A DNA stretch of 64,000 nucleotides from Sipunculus nudus. Its lineage: Eukaryota > Annelida > Sipuncula > Golfingiida > Sipunculidae. The notes beneath the pieces are model-generated. The model ran no database searches, was not told the DNA's origin, and saw only the letters and a list, made by a program, of their open reading frames with translations. The position numbers were made by a program, and so were the translations under genes. The stretch spans positions 66,968,453 through 67,032,452 of the forward strand of contig CM049311.1 of assembly GCA_026874595.1 (NCBI GenBank), read 5' to 3'. Shown here in pieces: positions 12,190-25,364 of the stretch (position 1 is its first letter; each line of letters opens with the position of its first letter).

Positions 12190-14865
12190 ACAAAACCAGA
12201 ACGCCAGCAGAAGTACGTGGCTAAGTATAGTAAGTCTCGGTACCCACGCACTGTTATTGAAATATCGCATACAATCGTATTCTTCAAAGGTACGTATTAG
12301 CAGGAAGGGAATTGAAACTTATTCGATTTGAGGCAGACATTTAAGTTCCAGGTGGTTTAAACAGTCTCTCCTCGTGACCAAGTTCACTTAATTTGCCTTG
12401 CTTGCTCGATTCGGGAAGCATTTTAATTAAACGTAACATCACATCTGGCCAATCTAATTTCCTTTTCTTTTGGTGTAATTAATATTCTTCGGTGCTTACT
12501 TATGTGGACTATGGTATCAAAGTATTTTTAGATGGGAACATATTGGTTTTAAGGCTGGTACTCTCAGCCACTGGATTATATACCACCATGTCCAATTGGC
12601 TGATACAATCTGGCTAACAGCGCAAAGACCCCAGACTCTCTGGGACCGATACAAGATTGATATGGTTCCACGTTAACCCAATTTTATCTCAGCTCTAATA
12701 CAAGTATATCTATATATATAAATATTTTATATATATATATATATGTTTATTTATATCATGGTTGGGGTAATAATAATATGTGATAGTTATAGTAATAAAG
12801 ACTAGATAATATTCAAAGCAGACCCCCGCCATGTGGGCGGTCCTTAATGTGGGGTACTTCGCAACCCCTGTTTTTCATTCACTTTTTTATCCCATATTCG
12901 AAGGTTCATTTGTGTGTATGTTTCAAAACAGGGGTTTGAATTTACTTATTCGGTCAATATTCCATGTTTAATCAGGCAAGTGTAACTGTCCATTCGTGAA
13001 TATTCCTGGAAATCCTTCTTTTGATCTGGATCTTAAGCCGGATCCACACCAAATCTAATTTATTCTTCATTGGCCAGTTCCCAAGATTCCGTTCATGACT
13101 GCGTGAGTTATGTTGTGAACAATTCGAACACACTGACACACACGAAAGACTATGATCCTAATCGGACCCAAAGTGATGTAATAGTAGCTATTACTTTTAT
13201 ATTAGAACCTTTGACTATGACATGCGAGGGGTGGAGTGTCTGCTTGATCATAATGAAACACAGAAAAAGGCTGACGTTGTAGGTGATTAGTTCATGCTGG
13301 AGGCTTTCATGGTCCGGGGGGATGGCGTCAGCCTTTTGTGTGAACACATCATATTGGGCAAGTCAGTTAAGACTGCTGCTGCTGCATTGCTGAATAGATC
13401 AGAGGTTGGGGGTCTGAAAGTGAAGACTCAATTAGGGGTACCAGAGAGAGTGAATAAGACCCTGTTTGTACTCACAGTTATTTGTAGTCTAAGTACCATG
13501 GCTTTGAACAAATCTTTCAGAGTGTTTGAAATGTTTATCTGCGGCAAACCTGCTCAAATGGCCTGATCTAATGAGATGTAATGAGTTGATGAAGGACACG
13601 ACATTACCGTCGTCTAGTAATATATGGATATAGAAGTACACGTAATAGTATGTCATACCAAATTTTAAAGAAGAAGCTTCACTGGATTGGGTTACCGGAT
13701 TTTAGTATAAACGTTTCAGATCATAAGCTAATTCCGGAAGTAGGTATCATTTGAAAGGCACCGGCGCTTACTGAACAAGCAGCCAGGGTTCAACCCACAG
13801 GATGGTAGCCAAGGGGGTAACTTTACAGACACTTACTGTCGCCCAAAAAAATATGAAAGTATTTTCATAACGATTTTATTTCTAGGGACTTTATTAAATA
13901 ACTAAACGGAGATCATGAAGCATGCACCTCAAATAAAGGATTAAAAAGACAATAGGAATAATGTAGACTTTTCTTGCATTCCTAGTTTTTATGTTAAGTC
14001 ATGGCGACTGAGTATTAAAAATGTTGAAAGAATATTGAAGTTCTAGGCTGATTCTCTTAAGTAAATAATACTTTCATGAATTGATATTAATCATGGCAGG
14101 GCCGGACCATGGACAATCGAGGCTAGGAGTATAACATATATCCATGTCAAGAAACCAATAATGAAGATGTCTTTAATAATAATTTAGTTGAATCAAGGGT
14201 TGCTATTATTAAGCGCACAAGATCATAAGTCCAACTTCTTGACCATACTTTCTTTTTTTTTAATTTTAAACTATTTTTATACACAATTTTTAAGTACATT
14301 TAGCAAAATGTCGTTGCAGGATACATTTTGAGTGACTGGACTACATCCAGTTAATGCAAAATGATAACGTGTTTAAAATATCCTCTTAAGAGATGTAAGA
14401 ATATATCTGTTTTACTGCTGGACCTAGCTCTATATTCCTCTTCTGCAATCTAAAAAAATCCTCATAGTTAAATTATCAAGTAGTTTTCAGACCTTTTCAC
14501 TTTTATCTTTTCTGATCTTAAAATAAATTGTAATGTATTAATTAATATAAGTATGGGTAACTAGTTGAACTTTTCAAATACTCAATTCTTCTATGTAGAA
14601 TTAATAACCACAAGTGCAAGTATTTGTTTCACAAAAGTGAATTACTATGGACTAGCAACGTTTCAAATTGTTTTGTTCCTCCTAGAAAGGAAAATAATCA
14701 ACAATGATTATTATTATTATTATTATCATTATTATTATTATTATTAAAACATTTTTATTATTAGAAACAATACAATGTATACAATTACTACAAATCACAT
14801 TTTCTTAATAGTATTTTTAGTTATAATTTAAGTATATTGCACATACCATATGTAGATATAAGGTA

Positions 14866-14931
<66 letters not shown>

Positions 14932-15339
14932 GCTTAAAACTTCAATACCAATAAATAGAAAATTTACTTACAGTTATACTTTTTCCCTTTTGTGTCCATA
15001 TTTTAAGTAATCTTACATTTCTTTTTTGTTCTGATATGCTTATATTTTTCTATATAGTTTACCCTTCTTACAAAGTCTTACATTAATTACTTGTGTGATC
15101 TTTATATTAACTTCTGTTGAGTGTATTCATATCTTAAATGTAAGTAGCGCCTGCTTTATGAAAGCTTATTCTGGAAAGATTTTGACCCATATGCTGCCCA
15201 AGAGATTCCATATAAGCATTATTCCGCTAATTGACAAATGATGTTTTCTAAACAGCATCAGCGACGTCTAATATATCCGGACATGCTGAACTGCCATGAT
15301 GTGTCATTAACTTGAACATTGGTAATTTGGTTTTTATAT
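12190..15339. other. No gene recognised
   Basis: AT-rich sequence. ORFs of 60-90 codons at 13070-13566 lie in a slightly GC-richer patch, but show no domain, signal peptide or convincing splice structure. Microsatellites: (TA)n near 12712-12744, (TTA)n at about 14706-14748 and (TA)n at about 14868-14926. Confidence 0.5.
14868..14926. repeat. (TA)n microsatellite
   Basis: About 29 TA units. Confidence 0.95.
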
Positions 15340-15600
15340 TTACTCTTGTTGTGAGGTTAGGTTTTACCGTCGAGTTTTTGTCAAACTACTAAGTTTAACT
15401 GAGCATTTAAATCTATATAAAATAATATATATAAAATTATATATAGAATTATTAGATATATAATGCTAACGTTTTGTTGTTCTGAAACTAGTTTTTAATA
15501 ATTCAGAGCAAAGTTTCAGTTTTACAAATAAAAGTTATATCTCACATCTGGCTTGAAGTGTATATCTACAAAAGAATTTACAAAAATGTAAGAGCTTTTT
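15340..15600 (+). repeat. Direct repeat D, left copy
   Basis: From about GAGGTTAGG through TACCGTCGAG and GTTTTGTTGTTCTGAA to GAGCTTTTT. A diverged copy in the same orientation lies at 17850-18110. The pair brackets the tandem-unit repeat at 15600-17840. Confidence 0.8.
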
Positions 15601-17840
15601 AGCTCAGCTGACTGTAGGTCATCTGAGCTTTAGCAATCACTCTTAGTCCGTCCCTCTGTCTAGCTGTCCGTCCATCCGTCTGTCCCTTAACCAGGCACAA
15701 ATCGTAACAGCTGGACCTGGAATCTTCTTACTTGACATCCAGAGGGGGCCGATGAAAGATCTCCTTGGAAACCTGAAATTAGGTCTCTGTTACCCATATT
15801 CTTTGAGCTATGGGGCTCTGAAGTACCCCCAGAAGTAAAGGTGCCCATTCACCTACCTTTAGAAAAAGAATTTCGGTGATTTCTGGCCTCCTCATATATA
15901 TTATATATTAAAGATCAAAGGGTAATTTTGGTTGTAAAAAGTTCTTATAAAGCCTTGCGAAGGATGTATGAACTTGTTTATTAACAACATGTTTGTAAAC
16001 ACTGCATTGTTGACAAATGGGAAAAACATGAAGGCTAAGATGGTAGGTTGCATATATGATGAGGGTGAACGGTCACTTGTTGCAAAACGCCATTTGCAAA
16101 GCTCTGACTTATCTGACTTGCTGCCAGATGCCCTTGTTGAATTTGTTTTGATTATTTTGGCGGGCCCCTACATATTATAAACATGTTGATATAAACAAAA
16201 CAAGCAGCCTGTGTGCGGTATTATCCACGTTTTCTGGCCTATTTTTATTAAAGCTCCAAGGGATTACCTTTAGTTTATAAAGTTCAGATAGGTGATTAGG
16301 CCCCTTTACGGAAAATTGGATACAAAAGCTCAAGTATCTGAACAACTAATGCATTGATCCCCATGATTTATTGCATGGATATTGATCATGGAGTGTTTCA
16401 TCAATTTCTGCAGGCTGGTGGCACCACCTGTATTTTTTTCGATTTTTTTATGATTTTATTTTTCTCTCCATTTTTTATACCTTAAAAGATGTGGTCTATT
16501 AACAGGGCACTAATCGTAATGACTTGACCTAGAATCTTTTATCATGACATGCTTGGAGGCCAATGAAATGTCTCCTTGGAAACCGAAACTTAGGTCTCTG
16601 TTACCCATAACCTCTGAGCTATGGGGCTTCGAAGTACCCCCGAAGAATAATGGAAAATTTGATACAAAAGCTCAAGTATCTGAACAACTAATTCATTGAT
16701 CACCATGAATCTTTGCATAGATATTGGTTATGGGATGTTTCATCAGTTTCTGCAGACTGATTGCGCCACCTGTATTTTTTAATTTTTTTTAATGATTTTC
16801 TCTATATGGAGACCTTTAAAGTTGTGATCATCTGTTAACAGGGCACAAATTGTAACGACTGGACCTAGAATCTTCTCTCTTGACATGAAGGCAGGCCCAT
16901 GAAAAGTATCCTTGGAAACCTAAAATAAGTTCTCTGTTACCTATAACCTCTGAGCTATGGGGCTTCGAAATACCTCCCCCCCCCCCCCCCCCCTCCCGAA
17001 TAATGGAAAATTTGATACAAAGGCTCAAGTATCTGAACAACTAATGCATTGATCACCATGATTCTTTGCATAGATACCGGTCATAGAATGTTTCATCAGT
17101 TTTGCAGACTGGTGGCACCACCTGTATTTTTTCGAATTTTTGCAATTTATTTTTCTCTGTTTTTGGTCCGTTGGTCCTAGAATCTTCTAACTTAAAATCC
17201 AGGGAGGTCCATGAAAAATACCCTTGAACACCTGAAATTAGGTCTCTGTTACCCATATTCTCTTATTAGCACCCCCCCCCCCCCCAGCATAATTGAAAGA
17301 TTGATACCAAAGCGGGCACAAATCATAACCAATGGACATATAATTGTCTTACTTAAAATCCAGGGAGATCCATGAAAAGTCTCCTTTGAAAACTGGAATT
17401 AGGTCTCTGCTACCCATATTCTCCGAGGAATGGGACTTATACGCACCCACCAGAATAATTGAAGATTTGATACCAAAGTAGGGAACAAATCGTAACCATT
17501 GGCCCCAGACTCTTCTAACTTGACATCTTGAGAGTTTTTCAAACGTTTTCCCCGATAGCTGAAATTGGGACACTCTAACCTATTCTCAGAATTTGGGGTA
17601 TGTTTGAGCACCCCAGAAATAATGCAAAATACGCACAAAATGCCAGATTCCTCAGGAAAGGCTTGTTTGGTTGTCATCAAATTTGGTGCACTTATGGGTC
17701 ATGATGAACTTAAGCTAATATACATGAACCATGATGCCATTAACATTAAGATTAATTAGTTGCCTGTGCAAGGACATATTGTCAATATGTCAGTTGGCTG
17801 AGCGTCATGACGCATGGGTCACTTGTTTTGTATATTTATC
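15600..17840 (+). repeat. Tandem-unit repeat element with GTCCGTC lead-in
   Basis: Starts AGCTCAGCTGACTGTAGG, followed by a (GTCC)n-like stretch at 15645-15690. It then holds repeated units containing GGCACAAATCGTAAC, ACTGGACCTAGAATCTTC, TCCTTGGAAACCTGAAA and CTATGGGGCTTCGAAGTACC. Unit starts are seen near 15693, 16505, 16841, 17314 and 17481, plus a partial one near 17165; full units are about 336 bp. It ends with TGGTTGTCATCAAATTTGG and GACGCATGGGTCACTTG. ORFs across the units on the minus strand are chance. The lead-in and unit style resemble repeats I associate with bivalve genomes; I cannot name the family. Confidence 0.8.
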
Positions 17841-17849
17841 CTTTTCTAT

Positions 17850-18110
17850 TTACTCATGCTTTGAGGTTAAGTTATACCGTCGAGTTTCTTCAAACTTCTA
17901 AGATTAATTGAGCATTTAAGTCTATATTAAGATAATAAATATAACATAATATACAAAATTACAGATCTGCTATATACTGCTAGCGTTTTGTTGTTCTGAA
18001 GTTTTTTTTAATTCAGAGCAAAGTTTAAGTTTTACAAATAAAAGTTTCAATCTCACATCTGGCTTAAAGTGTGTATCTTACAAAACATTATAGAAATATG
18101 TCCGAGCTTT
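17850..18110 (+). repeat. Direct repeat D, right copy
   Basis: Homologous to 15340-15600, in the same orientation. Likely a second partial copy of a D-plus-tandem-array unit, or a duplication flanking the array. Too diverged for a recent LTR pair. Confidence 0.8.
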
Positions 18111-19968
18111 TTTTTTATTAATATCATGTTTCCCTTTTCTTAGATTTTTTTTTTTTTAATTTTGACAAATTGATAAATGATTTAGCATAAATATATATAG
18201 CTGAATTAGCAAAATTAGCGAGGAACACGTCCTGGTTTTCCAAATAATAAAAACATTATCCACGATCACAAGTGTTAAATTCCAAGAATAACTAGTTATT
18301 TTGTGTGGACTCAGTGGTTAATTCGCCTCTCGTGAAATGAGAATATCAGAAAGGAAAACACTGATACTTTAGAGTAGTCACAAGGTCATCTGGTAATCAA
18401 AATGTCTCTTTAAAATAATTATTGAAAGAACAAAAAACCTTCATTGTCTGGGCATAAAATTTTACTGTAAATAAAATTTATAAACCTTCGCTTGAGTCGT
18501 GTTAATTAGAGACGAAAGAAAAACTAAAATATGTCGTATTTTTAATGACACACTACGTGCAAAATGACACGCAGAATATGGCCTTGGTTCAGCTGACATT
18601 ATTAGCATGATTGTCAGTTCAAAAAGACATATGTAAACGACTGCAGTTGCATCTTCTCTGGTAAGTGAAATTTTGGAACATGTTGAGTGTTTATGAGTAA
18701 AAAATGAATGTATTTTAAAGAACAATTTGAATGAGTAGAAAACTATTTTCAATTTCACTATAAAATATTACAGAAAAATATCTCACATTACATACAAAAC
18801 TATACGCAAAACGTCTTGATTTACGTGGCACATGAACAAATATAACTCAACAAGGTAAATATAATCGAATGACAAATAATATCTTAATATGACCAATGTA
18901 ACCTTTATAAACAAAAGAAGAAATAATTCATTTCCAGATAAATAACATGAGATTAAAATATGCCTGTAAAATATTCCAGTCACATTGTTGAAACTTTTCA
19001 TATAAAGGAAAAAGGAAATTACGTCATTCATAATTTTGTCGCATTATTAAGATGAAAGTCTCTCGATTTATGAATAGATTTTGGCATTTTGTATTTTTGT
19101 ATTATGTTATAATTGCAGAAAAACCTGTAACCATCTTCAGGAGAGCTTCAAGACAAACCCAAATGTTTAGTTGAGTATACATTTCTGTCAATTCTTCCAC
19201 ACGAGAAATGTATTTTTTTATCTGTATTGTAAATTAAATCAGCACCAAGAAAAAACATTTTAAAAGGGCGACTTCTCTCACGTGGCGTTGTTCATTAGAG
19301 AACATTTCAGAAAAGACAGAAAATGAGGGGGTTGTAGCGCGTAAATATTGACACATTTTTGTTCATATCCTGCATAGACAAATCATTCCATGCTCTCATC
19401 ATACACAGTGGACAGACAGCCGTGGGTTCTCGTAAAATATCAATTGCACTAGGTCTTGCATTGATAAGTTAAGCGCGCACATGCACACACAAATTGTTTA
19501 TGTATATAGTGATAAAGATGTGCTTCAACATTATTCCAAACTGTTCAATTGCTCAAAGTCTGCTTAACTACGGTACAAAGCACGATCTTTTTTAATTAAA
19601 ATTTACAGTATACTTTCCTCATAAAATTGAAATATTGTCTTTAAACTCAATTGAAACTTCTCAGCTTCTGGCATGACTATTAATTACCTAACAAATAAAC
19701 ACGATCCTTATTATTAGAAAAGGGCTTGAAAGAGGTTTCTTAATTTAAAAAAAGCCAGATCGTCTGTAAGCATGGCACAAAAGTGCACCGACTTTGCACC
19801 GACTACAAACTGAATCTGATGAATCCAATCGCCAAGCGATAACCGGATTTAACCCCTATATAGGCAAATAAATGCGTGACTAATAATGTGCCCAACTGCA
19901 CATTTCAGCATTAAAATCCAGCGCAAACAGAATATGGTAAAAGAATATAAAAGAACAAACACTGAAAC
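18111..19968. other. AT-rich, no gene recognised
   Basis: No domain-bearing ORF, RNA gene or clear transposon end was seen. The minus-strand ORFs of 80-98 codons at 18462-19031 are low-complexity hydrophobic readings of AT-rich DNA. Confidence 0.5.
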
Positions 19969-20143
19969 CAGGTGCGGATCTAGAATTTAGGAAAAGAGAG
20001 GTGGGGTTCTAACTCAGGAGCTGATGACAAGGCCTACAGAAAGGTTCAAAAGTCCGGAAAATAGGGGTCCAGGCCGCAAAAATGGATGCGGCAGCTCAAC
20101 GGGGTCCGGACCCCCCCCCCCCCCCCCCCCGGATCCGCATCTG
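19969..20143. mobile_element. Short TIR element (GCGGATC type) with C tract
   Basis: Inverted ends CAGGTGCGGATC (19969) and the reverse complement of GATCCGCATCTG (ending 20143). Flanks GAAAC and GAAAT suggest an imperfect 5-bp target duplication. It holds a run of twenty C at 20111-20130. It shares end sequence with the element at 21803-22003. Confidence 0.6.
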
Positions 20144-20245
20144 GAAATCAAGGTTTTTTTCACTCGGGGAACCTAATTAGATCCACCAACCAAAATGCTT
20201 ACCAAAATGAGGATATAGAAATCATCAACTCCTTTTCTCTTTCCT

Positions 20246-20262
20246 GGGGGGGGGGGGGGGGG
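20246..20262 (+). repeat. G homopolymer
   Basis: Seventeen G residues. A second G run of 18 is at 20771-20788. Confidence 0.95.
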
Positions 20263-21802
20263 AGAGGCTTAATTAATCATTCAAATTGGTCTGGTCCATG
20301 GGCTTTGTTTCAAAGGGGAGGGATCATGTCACCCTTATTTTTGTGAGTGTGGGGGGCCTAGTATACCTTTAGTCCACAACACTTTTTAGTGGAATAAACA
20401 CGTACATTTCCAGATAATTCCCTCAGTGTTGTCATAGTTTCGTCATTTTTCTTCAATTACGTTTCAATTATTCATCTCATATTGAAAAAAATAGGATATG
20501 GCATTTGGCAATTGCCAAACTGAATTGTCAAAAATGTTAGCCCATGTTTTCATAATTTTTAAATCCCATGTAAATTATAAATAAAATAACACAGAAAATG
20601 AAATAAAAAATATATTCGTTAAATGAAAACATATCTTTCCTAAATTGATGTGGGACAGTAGTAGTAAAAATGTTTTTACATTATTTTCTGAGAAAAGGAC
20701 TTTGTCCTGGTTATCGTAGGGAGCGGGGAGGGGTGCTTGTCCGTACGTTTTGAGCGGGTATGCTCCTTTCGGGGGGGGGGGGGGGGGGTGTTTAAGAGCA
20801 TTCTGTCGGAATAGTTCTCCTCATTTTTTCTCAGCAATCAAGGCCCACGGTCTTTACTATATGCGCGCTTCTTCACCATACAGCACGGAAGTAGCCAGTC
20901 TTGAAATATCTCATATGCATGGCCAAATTCCTTTAATTTCGTTTAAAAACTCGTGTGTATGTATAGGTTTAAATTATTCCTCATGTGTTTCCTTGAATAT
21001 TCCCAGTATACCTCATTCTTTGGTGATAACATTTCAAATTTAAAGGACAACTATTTCGACCAATATCTAGGATTTTCACACACAAAACAAACATATAATC
21101 CACAGAAGCCAATTGATCATCTTAGTGACTACTTTCTCCTGTTGACTAATCAACTTTTTAAACGCTCCTGAATATCAGGAATTTTTCTAAAATTCGTTCA
21201 TTTCAGAAGGGGAACATACTTTCAAGGATTTTTTTTCTGTTTCTACCATAATGAGTAACCTTGTTCCTGACAATTTATTATTTAATTTTCTAATAAACAA
21301 AACAAAATCATCTAAATTTTAAAATAAGTTTGCTTTAATATTAGCAAACTTTAATGATAGTTTTGTAAAGCATATTTCTTACATTTTCTGAAAAACGAAT
21401 AATATGGATATTTATCAAAACCGTGTTTGTATGATTTTACACTTTAGCCGTTTTTATTCTAGTCTGACAGCGGACTAAATTCCTATAGGCAATGGCTGGT
21501 GTTATTTGTATCATTAAGCATTCGTCTATAGGGGCTATGATTAACCTTGCCACCCATAAGTTGATTTAAATTTACTTTGTACCATAAAAAGTACATATTT
21601 AATCGTAACCCAAATGAAACTTTCCCGAGTGTCCATTTTAGTTGTAAATTTTGCTTATAAACATTTTGATTGCATTAAGTTTAAGAGGACCCTAAGTGGC
21701 CTCGCCGATCCACCATGACATCGTATACATGATAACGTCATGATTTGTGCTACTTAGCCCATGTTTAAGCATGTCTATGTTGTCGTGTGGTCCATACCGA
21801 GT
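20263..21802. other. AT-rich interval with one G tract, no gene
   Basis: Contains the G tract at 20771-20788 and short ORFs around it that read as poly-Gly. No recognisable coding or RNA gene. Confidence 0.5.
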
Positions 21803-22003
21803 CAGGGGCGGATCCAATACTTAGGAAATGGAGGGGGGATTCCAACTCAGGAGGACTTATAATAATGCCTAAAAAAGGTCCTGCATCTAAAAAAAGGGGG
21901 GGGGGGGGGGTTGATTCAGGCAACAAAAATTGGTCTGAAACCTTAAAAAAAATTTGCAGCGGCAGGAAAAGGGGAATTCGAACCCCCCTTGAATCCGCTT
22001 CTG
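21803..22003. mobile_element. 201-bp TIR element (GCGGATCC type)
   Basis: Starts CAGGGGCGGATCCAA and ends with the complement of CAGAAGCGGATTCAA, so the terminal inverted repeats match at 12 of 15 positions. CGAGT lies directly outside both ends (21798-21802 and 22004-22008), a perfect 5-bp target duplication. A G run of 15 is at 21896-21910. No coding capacity; a nonautonomous MITE. Confidence 0.75.
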
Positions 22004-23353
22004 CGAGTGCCCATTGAAATGCTGCATTTTTTAATAAAAAAAGGGCGATCAATTAAAAAAAATGTAAGGTTAAATGAAGATATGTATCATTGACCTTAAT
22101 ACCTATAACCAAATGAGAACATATTTTTAAACTATTTTTTAAAATCTTATGAAATTTAAGAATTCTTATTCAACCATATAACCCGCATTTCCTATTATGT
22201 CAATCACATTTATGATGGTCAGTAACATAGGTAACATGTTCAGAGATATGCATTTAAAAGCTGCCGTATGTCTGTAGGATGTGATGGATTTTCCAAAAAC
22301 TGTGACTGTCAAAAGAGGCTTGAAACTTTTGGGACACCATGTCACGTGACCTCAAGCACCAGAAATATCCGGAATAATGTAAAGAGGAGAGGGGGTTCCA
22401 ACTCATGATCTGTGAACGTACGTAGTCGTGAGAGAATCTCCACGATGACACCTACCATGGGGTTAGTACGATTACTCTATGACATCTGACGACTAATGCC
22501 TAGGTGTCACCTTCCACGCTGTCCTGTGATGTCTCTGGGTTCAGCCATGGCAAGCCAAAACGTGGGCTTGCCGTGGATGGATGGTTGTGATGAAAATGAA
22601 CACCGCTTTTACGTGTCGTTCATCTTCCCGTTATCTCCATTCAACCAATTTCTTGATACATTCGCGCAACGGTAAAGCCATTAGTATATCGAAGTTACGG
22701 CACAAAATTTCGACGCAAACAGGTCGTAGATGCACGAACGGCCGGTTGTGACATAGGCTTTCAAAGTAGGGTTTCCATTGCGCACGCCAAGGATTCGCGA
22801 TGGATGCGAATTTCGAAATATTGCAAAGTCCAGCATCCGGAGATGTTATTCCTCCGAAATGTGTCGCCACATGAGCATGAATAACGGACAACGTTCCTGC
22901 GGACACATGCGGACACAACATTTTGCGTATATTTCACGTATAACGAACGTCGTGCGACATTCATGCGACATCCGTTTTATGTTATATGTTATATATTGCG
23001 CGATAAACTTGTAATCAGCGATCCAATCGACACAAGGGCAGTATATTATTACCTCGAAATGAATAGCCAGCATCAGTCTATGTACAGAGGTCAGTGACAG
23101 AAGATGGACTAGTAAGATGTAACAACAATATCACAAGCATTTGCGATTGCCCTGTGACCGAGTTGCTGCTTGAAAACTGGGTCCAAATCGTCCAAAACGA
23201 GTTGCATTAAAAGCTTTTGAAACCACCTCCGGAGCTTGATCAAATACGCTTTAGGCCAAAACGGTTTCAAAACGATAAATTAAGATTGCCGTGCGAACGC
23301 TCGAAAACGTTTTCAAACGATTTGTAAACGGTTTGCATTAACTTTGTGAATGG
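22004..23353. other. CpG-richer unique interval, no gene recognised
   Basis: 22600-23100 is locally richer in CpG than its surroundings and has overlapping ORFs of 65-96 codons on both strands, none with a recognisable domain. The motif AAAACG...TTTCAAA recurs at 23190-23330, in short inverted arrangements that suggest a decayed MITE. Confidence 0.4.
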
Positions 23354-24089
23354 TGTTACGGAACTTATAACAACAGATCACCTAATCGTGACGAGCACAA
23401 ATTTTGTGACGTAGATAAAAAAAAATCCGACTCTGCAACACTAAGCAGCTTGAAATGTCTAGGGGGAATGAACACAAAAGTCAGTTTTTTTTTTTTATAA
23501 ACAAATATTTATAATTCTTTGTTAGAACAATCCTTTCATTACAATATACTAAATCAATACAATTACACAGTATAACAATAAATGTACGGCATCAGAGTGT
23601 CCGGATCCTAGGCTTTGACTTCTGGATTCTACCACTGTCACAGTTCAACAAGACTCCTTTAACACTAATCATCCACGTAAATAGTAATAATCCATAGGCA
23701 AAGTGAAGATAGTCAGATTTAATACTAAATCTGCATAAAACCCGTTAAATATCTGACACCACTGCAATTATCGGTAAGGTCCTGACGAGAAAGTTGCACT
23801 CCTAGTGCTTGCTGGTATTTTCCTCACACAGCCCCTAATTCATAGCTTCTCACCCGAAAATTCTAGAAATGGAAAATTCCCAAAGAACAATACACACGCA
23901 CATAAACAGACCCGAAACATCTAGAACAAAAAAAAGAACGCTGTGTCTCCACGCTTCAGACCCTACACACTAGCCAGCGCCCAATAAGCGAGGTTCCCAT
24001 GGCAACGAACTATGCCGGCGCCACACGAATCAGAATGCCAACAGACACATAAAACACTCATGCGCACAATAAAACAGACACCTGTAACA
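23354..24089 (-). mobile_element. Solo LTR, Gypsy-like family (736 bp)
   Basis: Plus-strand ends TGTTACGGAAC and CACCTGTAACA match the ends of the LTR at 51052-51838. Internal matches include AACAGATCAC, AAATGTCTAGGGG and CTAAATCAATACAATTA. ATGG lies on both sides (23350-23353 and 24090-24093), a perfect 4-bp target duplication. Orientation follows the primer-site-bearing copy near 51 kb. A solo LTR of this kind arises by recombination between the two LTRs of a full element. Confidence 0.88.
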
Positions 24090-25070
24090 ATGGGCTATTA
24101 GACCTGTACAGGTAGATGGCTCAGAAAAGGCATTCTAATTGGACCGATACGGGTAGAAATCTCGGTATAGGCATTCTAATTGTAACGATAGACGTGAACG
24201 GCTCTATACAGGCATTCAAATAGTCGAAATCACTTTGCTTATAATATGTTTCATTATTTCTTGAGTTGCCAGTTTTAATGTTATCTGCTATGGTACGCCG
24301 AGCCAGACTAATAGTCTGACATTTCTGCATATCTGAATTAACATCAACAATTGTCATTTTTTATTCTTTGATTCGTCCAGTCAGCAATGTCAGATTACAA
24401 AGTATCCGCCTTCCTATAATAATAAGCTTTTATAATTCGCATGCCTCTCTTTTAAACCTGGTTTCCAGCGCACTGATTTTTCTACAAAGCAATGCATTAT
24501 TATCTTTACAATGATAATATAATGCAAACTCTTGCAATAGTAATTACATGATTTGAAATGGTCCTGCAAAAAAATTGGTTTCATTTTGAATTGAACCCAA
24601 TCGAACTTCAACGGCTAGGGAATGAATAGTCTTGTTTCCAACAAGGTCTGTAAAACGTTTTATATTAATTTCCTAACTTTCTTTTTTCTTAAATGCCGTT
24701 GACTAATTTTATGTTCATTGTTATTAATAATATTTATTGTTAGTAATTTTCCTTTTTGTCATTATATCCGTAATTGTTTTCCTATTCCAGATGACAATAC
24801 TCTTTGCTGATTTTGTGATTCATAAATGTTTCCAGAGACACTTATGTTGTCGACACTCGTTTGTTGACAGCACTTGATAGGGGTAGTATAGGGTACGAGG
24901 ATGTGTGCCCTAACTGATAAATCTGACTCCTGTAATCACCTTATGTGAGTCACTTAAGCGCCTGTTCTCACGTATTATTTTTTATTAATAGGTCGAATTA
25001 TGCTTTCACGGTGTTCCCGCTTCATCGGCCTATCGTGACATTAAACTATTTAATCGTAGCCATGTTTCCG
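24090..25070. other. No gene recognised
   Basis: AT-rich unique-looking sequence with a GGCATTCTAATTG motif appearing twice near 24130-24190. No supported gene. Confidence 0.5.
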
Positions 25071-25071
25071 T

Positions 25072-25143
25072 TGCCAGTCAACGGATACCAACCCAGCGAG
25101 GAGTGCACAGAGCCGATGTTGTTACATTTCGTTTTGAAAAACC
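25072..25143 (+). repeat. Repeat A, copy 1 (MITE arm-related)
   Basis: The block CCAGTCAACGGATACCAACC followed by CAGCGAGGAGTGCACAGAG and ATGTTGTTACATTTCG is repeated at about 25365-25432. It resembles the internal palindrome arm of the MITE at 59999-60942 (CAGCGAGGTGTACAAGGAG, ATGTTGTTACATTTC). Confidence 0.8.
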
Positions 25144-25364
25144 TTATAACTTGCTAATTTATTAAAGCCCAGAAAGTAGTTCCCGGCAAATAGTAATCCA
25201 AAACAGGTGAATAGGTCTCACGTCTCCTAGATCATTTCTAAAAATAAATATTTCATCGCCAAACATGTTAAAACTCACTCAGAGTGCGGCGGTTAAGTTG
25301 TATTTCGATGTTGACGGCATCCATCCTGCGCCTTCACCGCTTGTTTGTTGAAACGCTGCGTGCC
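25144..25364 (+). repeat. Repeat B, copy 1
   Basis: About 220 bp from ATAACTTGCTAAT through CACTCAGAGTGCGGCGGT to GAAACGCTGCGTG, present again at 26183-26398 with few changes, in the same orientation. Confidence 0.9.

Noticed and set aside
13070-13566. Two consecutive plus-strand ORFs of 70 and 90 codons
   Set aside because: No recognised motif, signal peptide or splice structure; not enough to call a gene.
15340-18110. D repeats as LTRs of a retrotransposon
   Set aside because: No TG...CA ends, primer site, purine tract or coding sequence, and the interior is a tandem array.
22631-23073. Overlapping 67-96-codon ORFs on both strands
   Set aside because: Several frames are open at once in a CpG-rich patch with no recognisable domain, so composition is the simpler explanation.
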